Positions 59,602-64,000 of a stretch of 64,000 nt of DNA are shown here, piece after piece (the first letter of the stretch is position 1; each line of letters begins with the position of its first letter). The stretch spans positions 1 to 64,000 of the forward strand of contig JAIBAK010000006.1 of assembly GCA_019695215.1 (NCBI GenBank), in the 5' to 3' direction. The stretch comes from Bacteroidia bacterium. GTDB taxonomy: Bacteria > Bacteroidota > Bacteroidia > UKL13-3. The position numbers and the translations under genes are program-made. The notes below the pieces were generated by a model. It had not been told where the DNA came from and ran no database searches. It saw only the letters and a list, made by a program, of their open reading frames with translations.

Positions 59602-61388
59602 ATTGCCATCTCTTCACTTGCTTCCTGCTTAATAAGCAATTTGCGGTATTCATTAAAGATGGTTGATTTAGATAAGAAGCCAATATATTTTCCATCTTCC
59701 AGCACAGGTAAATTCCATGCCCTGAGGGTTTCAAATTTCTGCATCACGGTTTGCATGGTATCGTTTGTAGAAATAAAACCGGTAACGGGCGAACAAATAT
59801 CTCTTACCAATGTGTTTTCATAGCGTGAGGGATTGAACATTATTTCGCGGATGCCGTCTAAATACACTATTCCAACTAACTTCTGTTCCTCATCAATCAC
59901 CGGAAAAATATTGCGCTTGCAGTGGGCAATCACATCAATCAGTTTTCCTAAAGTCATATCCATTTTCACCATCTTAAAGTCGTTTTCAATTAACTTTTTC
60001 AGGTTCATCATCCGCAGCAGGTTTTCGTCTTTGTCTTTGGTTGAAAGGTGTCCGCGAGCTGCTAATTTTTTGGTATAGATGGAGTAAGGCTCAAAATAGC
60101 GTGTTATGAAAAATGAAAATGCCGAAACCATCATAAGCGGTACAAACAATTTATATCCTCCCGTAGCTTCGGCAATTAAAAATATAGATGTAAGCGGGGC
60201 GTGCACCACACCGCTAAGCACCCCCGACATGCCGGCAACGGTAAAATTTGATGTATGTAAATTATAGATATGCGAAATATTTACGGCTGTAGAAAAAGTA
60301 AAACCCAATACAGCTCCGGTAAAAAGGGAAGGGGCAAAAATTCCTCCGTTTCCGCCCGAACCAATTGTAACCGAAGTAGCTACCACCTTTAATGCAATAA
60401 TGGCCAGCCCAAGTAGCACAGGAGTTAAAGGGAGGTTTCGGTAAGCATACAGAAAAGTATTATTAAACATTAACTGATAGCGTCCGTTAAGCAGATTATT
60501 CACGGTGCTGTAGCCTTCGCCATACAATACCGGAATAAAAAAAATCATAATGCTTAGTGCAATGCCTCCCAATATGGCTTTGCGGTATTTGGAAGGATGG
60601 TTTTTAAGGTACCCTTCCATTCGCAGCGATAACCGAATCATGTACACCGATGTTAAACCGCAGCATATGCCAAGCAGGGTGTAAAAGGGTAATGCTTTTA
60701 CATCCCAGCTTTCGGTTACGAGGTAAAACAACTGACCGCTTCCGGCAATATTAGCCACTACCGCGGCTGTAGCCGAGGCAATAAGCAAAGGGATAAATGC
60801 CGGAATAGTGATTTGAGGAAGTAAAACTTCGAGCGCAAAAATAACGCCACCCAGCGGAGCATTAAAAATGGCCGATATGCCGGCTGCCGATCCTGCTGCC
60901 AGCAACAAGGTTCGTTCTTTAACAGTTAGTCGGAGTGCCTTGGCCATATTAGAGCCAATGGCTGCGCCCGTTACTACAATTGGGGCTTCCAGTCCGCATG
61001 AGCCTCCGCTTCCTACGGTGAGCGCACTGGTAATTACATGGGAATATACTTTATCCTTTTCAACATCGCCCGACTTGCGGTTTACGGTGTAAATAATATT
61101 GCTGATGCCGCGGCCAAGTTTTCCTTTACGAAAGTACAGAACATAAAAAACGGTTAATACAATACCCAGTAACGGAAAAAATAAATACAACCAGTTGTAT
61201 TGTTCGGCTGCGGTACTTTCAAACAGCACATCTTCAATTAACCTGACTAATGTTTTCAGAATAATGGCCGTAATCCCTGCAATTAATCCAACTAATCCGC
61301 TTACGATGAGCAGCGTATTTTTATTATTGACGTAGCGAAGTCGCCACAGCCAAATTTTGGAAATCCAGGATTGTACTGCCGGTTTCAT
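59598..61388 (-). CDS. ClC-family chloride channel/exchanger with CBS pair
   Basis: The 596-residue membrane protein has about a dozen hydrophobic helices and the anion-binding motifs GSGGSCG, GLEAPIVVTGAAIG (with the gating glutamate), GGNGGIFAPSLFTGA and a C-terminal tyrosine region. At about 455-580 two CBS domains follow (GKLIDVIAHCKRNIFPVIDEEQKLVGIVY and MQTVMQKFETLRAWNLPVLEDGKYIGFL), as in eukaryotic-like ClC proteins. The glutamate indicates a Cl-/H+ antiporter rather than a channel. It is alone on its strand, with a 208-nt gap before the TonB gene that contains a repeat element. Confidence 0.9.
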   Translation of the reverse strand: MKPAVQSWISKIWLWRLRYVNNKNTLLIVSGLVGLIAGITAIILKTLVRLIEDVLFESTAAEQYNWLYLFFPLLGIVLTVFYVLYFRKGKLGRGISNIIYTVNRKSGDVEKDKVYSHVITSALTVGSGGSCGLEAPIVVTGAAIGSNMAKALRLTVKERTLLLAAGSAAGISAIFNAPLGGVIFALEVLLPQITIPAFIPLLIASATAAVVANIAGSGQLFYLVTESWDVKALPFYTLLGICCGLTSVYMIRLSLRMEGYLKNHPSKYRKAILGGIALSIMIFFIPVLYGEGYSTVNNLLNGRYQLMFNNTFLYAYRNLPLTPVLLGLAIIALKVVATSVTIGSGGNGGIFAPSLFTGAVLGFTFSTAVNISHIYNLHTSNFTVAGMSGVLSGVVHAPLTSIFLIAEATGGYKLFVPLMMVSAFSFFITRYFEPYSIYTKKLAARGHLSTKDKDENLLRMMNLKKLIENDFKMVKMDMTLGKLIDVIAHCKRNIFPVIDEEQKLVGIVYLDGIREIMFNPSRYENTLVRDICSPVTGFISTNDTMQTVMQKFETLRAWNLPVLEDGKYIGFLSKSTIFNEYRKLLIKQEASEEMAI

Positions 61389-61496
61389 GTTTCAAGTATA
61401 AGAATAAAATACTTTATATGTGTGTTACGCTATCAATATGTACCACCTTTAGCTTTGTAGAAGAACAGGTGTTGGATGGGTTTATGAAAAAAGAAG

Positions 61497-61566
61497 AAAC
61501 ACATAGAAACATAGTTGACATAGCCACACAGCATTTTTAACAGCGAAAAAATCTGTGTGGCTATGT
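61497..61566. repeat. Gene-less copy of the CATAG repeat with 14-bp hairpin
   Basis: AAACACATAGAAACATAG (61497-61514) is followed by ACATAGCCACACAG (61518-61531), a 21-nt loop and its perfect complement CTGTGTGGCTATGT (61553-61566). The first 35 nt match the right end of the GxxExxY cassette (25746-25780, opposite strand) at 29 of 35 positions. No gene is inside. Confidence 0.7.
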
Positions 61567-61596
61567 GTTTTTCTATTGGTAAATTAAAAGGTCCTG

Positions 61597-63810
61597 TTAC
61601 TTCAGCTTGTAGCGAATTCCCGCATAAGTCATTCGTCCTATTACCGGTCCCCACACCAATGAGGCATCAAAGGCGGTTCCGAACGGATTGGAAGGATCCA
61701 TGATTAATTGCGTTTGACGGAAACCAAGTAAATTTTCACAACCTATATAGGCATCGAGTTTTTTCCACGCTTTGCTCACCTGCGCATTCATTACAAAATA
61801 CGAAGGGGAGAAGCCCGATGTAACGGTGTTAAGCGGAGTAAACGGAATTCTTTTTTTTCCATACCATTGCAGGGTATAATCAAAACTCCATTTGGTTTTA
61901 CTTGTATAATCTAAGTTAATAAAAAAACGCTGCTTTGATACAAAAGGCTGTTGCTTTTTCCCGTTGAGGTAACCGGTTTCCATATCAAGCCATTTGTAAG
62001 CCGTTTTTAATCCTACGCGTTTAATCAGCTCGTAATTCAGTTCCAATTGCAAACTGTTTACATACGAACCGTTTTTCAGGTTATAAATAAGCACTTTCCC
62101 CGAATTAAAATCACGGTCGCATACCACCTGATTTTCGAAATCGGTACGGTAAGCATCGGCACTGATGCTTCCTTTGCGATTGAACAATCTAAAATCCTGT
62201 GTAATGTTCATTCCGTAGTCCCAGGCAATTTCAGGCTGCAATCCGTACGCTTTTCCTCCGGTTCCTAAAATGGTTAACTGGCGCGAACTGGCAAATACCG
62301 AAGTGTTTTCGGCAAAAATATTAGCTGAGCGTAACCCGCGACCGAAAGTAGTGCGCAAAGTGAGTTTTTCATTTACCGCATATTTGGTATGCAGGCGGGG
62401 AGTTATGAAATTACCGAATAAGTTATGCATATCGTAACGTAATCCCGCAACTAATGAAAAACGGGAGGAGGGTGTCCAGGTGAATTCGAAAAAAGCTCCG
62501 GGAACCAGCTCGGTTCGTTTATAAGTGAGCGAGTCGTATGTTTCGTTAAAATTATCTCTTAAAAAACTAATACCTGTTGTAAACTTATTTGATGTATGTC
62601 TGATAATGGATTGAAAAATAAGGTTGGTATAAAAACTCTGCTCTTTTCCATTGTAGGAACGTGTTCCAAACCACGATTGCTGGTTGTGATCAATTGCACT
62701 AAAGGTAATTCCAATGCTTTGGAAAGGTAAATCTTTCCAGACATAACCCATTTTGGCAAAGGCTTCATACCGTTTGGTATCCAATATTACTCCGTAATCA
62801 ATGGTTTTACCTTTTTCGTTTACCGGATCAAACCCCAATTGTCCTCCGGTTCGGTTTTCTGTTAACAGTTTTACGCCTATTTGCGATTCCATTCCTTTTG
62901 TGCCATGGTACTTCCAGGTATTGGATAACCCGTATTGAGTACTAAGCGGAATGTCTAAGTATCCGTCTTTATTGCGGTCATTTTTGCCGTCAAAAAAATC
63001 GCCATGAAGCAACAGGATTGTGCTCCATTTTTTACTGAATTTATGCGCCAGATTCAGATTAGTTTCAGCTCTGCCCATTTCATTTACGTATTGGTTAAAA
63101 TAAACCCGTTCGCTGTTAAAGGGTTTTTTAAGCTCCACATTAATTTGCCCGGCAATACTTTCATAGCCGTTCACTACCGATCCGGTTCCTTTGCTCAGTT
63201 GAATGGATTCAATCCAGGGGCCGGGTACATAAGCCAGCCCGTAATTTGTAGCTAATCCGCGCATACGCGGTTGATTCTCGATGGTCAGTAAAGTATATTT
63301 CCCTTCCAATCCCAGCATCTGAATTTGTTTTACTCCGGTTACTGCATCGGCAAACGAAACATCTACGGTGGTGCTTGTTTCAAAACTTTCCGACAGGTTA
63401 CAGCAGGCCGCCTTGCGCAGTTCTTTCTCTCCGGCTATTTCTACCTTTTGCGTACTCAGCGGATCAATAGTAATACCCGTTTGTTTTTCGCGAAGGGTGT
63501 ACTCTTTTAACATGAAGGCATTTTTAAGAGTAATGGTTAAAAATTGCTCCCCGTTATAAGTGATGGTATCATTGGCATACCCTACCACCCGTACCAAAAG
63601 TTGTGTGTGCCCGGTTACTTTTTCAATCTGAAAAAAACCGTTAGAGTCGGCCATAGCCGAAGTGGTGGTATTTACCCAGTGAACCGTAGCATAGGCAGCT
63701 CCGGTAAGGGAATCTTTTCCCAGCGGTTCAAGTATTCTTCCCTTTAAAACCTGCTGGCCCGAAGCATAAAACGAAATACCTGCCAGCAGGAGTGCAATGA
63801 TCCGTTTCAT
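61597..63810 (-). CDS. TonB-dependent receptor (possible metal uptake)
   Basis: The 737-residue outer-membrane protein has a signal peptide (to SGQ), a carboxypeptidase-like regulatory (CarboxypepD_reg) domain (about 20-105), a plug domain (about 120-240; KAACCNLSESFETSTTVDVSFADAVTG and LQPRMRG-like segments) and a beta barrel of about 470 residues that ends in YAGIRYKLK. The plug motif ACCNLSESFE is typical of metal-related receptors in Bacteroidota. Its ATG overlaps the stop codon of an HMA-domain gene (ATGA), so the two are translationally coupled and may work together in copper or other metal transport. The ligand itself cannot be deduced. Confidence 0.88.
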   Translation of the reverse strand: MKRIIALLLAGISFYASGQQVLKGRILEPLGKDSLTGAAYATVHWVNTTTSAMADSNGFFQIEKVTGHTQLLVRVVGYANDTITYNGEQFLTITLKNAFMLKEYTLREKQTGITIDPLSTQKVEIAGEKELRKAACCNLSESFETSTTVDVSFADAVTGVKQIQMLGLEGKYTLLTIENQPRMRGLATNYGLAYVPGPWIESIQLSKGTGSVVNGYESIAGQINVELKKPFNSERVYFNQYVNEMGRAETNLNLAHKFSKKWSTILLLHGDFFDGKNDRNKDGYLDIPLSTQYGLSNTWKYHGTKGMESQIGVKLLTENRTGGQLGFDPVNEKGKTIDYGVILDTKRYEAFAKMGYVWKDLPFQSIGITFSAIDHNQQSWFGTRSYNGKEQSFYTNLIFQSIIRHTSNKFTTGISFLRDNFNETYDSLTYKRTELVPGAFFEFTWTPSSRFSLVAGLRYDMHNLFGNFITPRLHTKYAVNEKLTLRTTFGRGLRSANIFAENTSVFASSRQLTILGTGGKAYGLQPEIAWDYGMNITQDFRLFNRKGSISADAYRTDFENQVVCDRDFNSGKVLIYNLKNGSYVNSLQLELNYELIKRVGLKTAYKWLDMETGYLNGKKQQPFVSKQRFFINLDYTSKTKWSFDYTLQWYGKKRIPFTPLNTVTSGFSPSYFVMNAQVSKAWKKLDAYIGCENLLGFRQTQLIMDPSNPFGTAFDASLVWGPVIGRMTYAGIRYKLK

Positions 63811-64000
63811 TGACTTTTTCGTTCGTAGTGACAGCAGGGCGAGAGGCGCTGATACGCTTTATCGTCTCCTCTTTTTTGTTCGGTGTCGTAACCTGAAGCG
63901 GCTATAAGTTCGTGTATTTTTTCCACGGTTATCTTTTCAAGGTTATACGTTACCGAAATAATCTTGGTGTTTTTATCCCATTCGGCCAGTTTTACTCCTT
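63807..64000 (-). CDS. Heavy-metal-associated (HMA) domain protein, N-terminus cut by the window edge
   Basis: The minus-strand reading frame from the window edge encodes the last 64 residues of a small protein: the segment GVKLAEWDKNTKIISVTYN and KITVEKIHELIAASGYDTE is the second half of an HMA ferredoxin-like fold (the strand and last helix), with a terminal DDKAYQRLSPCCHYERKS tail carrying a CC pair. The usual CxxC motif would lie beyond the edge. Such small HMA proteins bind Cu+ or other soft metals. Its TGA stop overlaps the ATG of the TonB receptor. It was missing from simple ORF lists because no start codon is inside the window. Confidence 0.75.
   Translation of the reverse strand, partial: GVKLAEWDKNTKIISVTYNLEKITVEKIHELIAASGYDTEQKRGDDKAYQRLSPCCHYERKSQ

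Noticed and set aside
1-64000. tRNA, rRNA or CRISPR arrays
   Set aside because: No tRNA-like T-arm/acceptor patterns, no rRNA-like segments and no regularly spaced repeats were seen on either strand by eye.

Overview
The window looks like a chromosomal segment of a Bacteroidota bacterium (class not resolved; Chitinophagia, Sphingobacteriia or Flavobacteriia are all possible). The evidence is three proteins with C-terminal type IX secretion (T9SS) sorting domains, a DUF3078 protein, choice-of-anchor L proteins, a SusC-type N-domain TonB receptor, MBOAT/AlgX exopolysaccharide genes, and promoters of the Bacteroidota type (TTG, about 19 nt, TAnnTTTG). No rRNA, tRNA, CRISPR array, phage or classical IS element was seen. 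No gap between genes exceeds 300 bases.

Layout. 1-4.3 kb: a truncated beta-helix T9SS protein and two tandem choice-of-anchor L proteins, one with an OmpA domain. 4.4-13.5 kb: mixed housekeeping genes (DinB, rhodanese, DUF3078, SLC13 transporter, PhnP-like hydrolase, NFACT/RqcH-like protein, a paralogous pair of small secreted proteins, SRPBCC-GyrI protein, MoeA). 13.5-16.7 kb: HrpB helicase with two small membrane proteins. 16.8-22.3 kb: secreted CAP protein, subtilisin, lipase and small hypotheticals. 22.4-27.5 kb: a molybdenum, NAD-linked formate dehydrogenase operon interrupted by a GxxExxY gene flanked by inverted repeats. 27.7-35.4 kb: an FGE-fold protein, a T9SS beta-helix protein and a LytTR-type two-component system. 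35.5-37.4 kb: HAD phosphatase operon. 37.4-43.3 kb: five-gene exopolysaccharide O-acetylation/polymerisation operon. 43.3-55.8 kb: cystathionine beta-synthase, a helical-backbone metal receptor, TerC, MiaA, tRNA nucleotidyltransferase, NAD(P)HX repair enzyme, cyclophilin, dipeptide epimerase and a RIC-type di-iron protein. 56-64 kb: M16 peptidase, DedA, ClC, and a TonB receptor translationally coupled to a heavy-metal-associated (HMA) protein cut by the window edge.

How they work together. MoeA (12.3 kb) would help supply the molybdenum cofactor needed by the formate dehydrogenase. The LytTR regulator and the T9SS beta-helix gene beside it share an upstream motif at exactly the same distance from the -7 box, suggesting a dedicated regulon. 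The HMA-TonB receptor pair suggests metal handling at the outer membrane.

Best candidates for something undescribed: (1) the GxxExxY gene in a cassette about 556 bp long with inverted CATAG-rich ends inside the formate dehydrogenase operon, plus a gene-less copy of the same repeat 36 kb away; (2) the shared 21-22 bp-period direct-repeat operator; (3) a G9 tract inside the secreted subtilisin gene.
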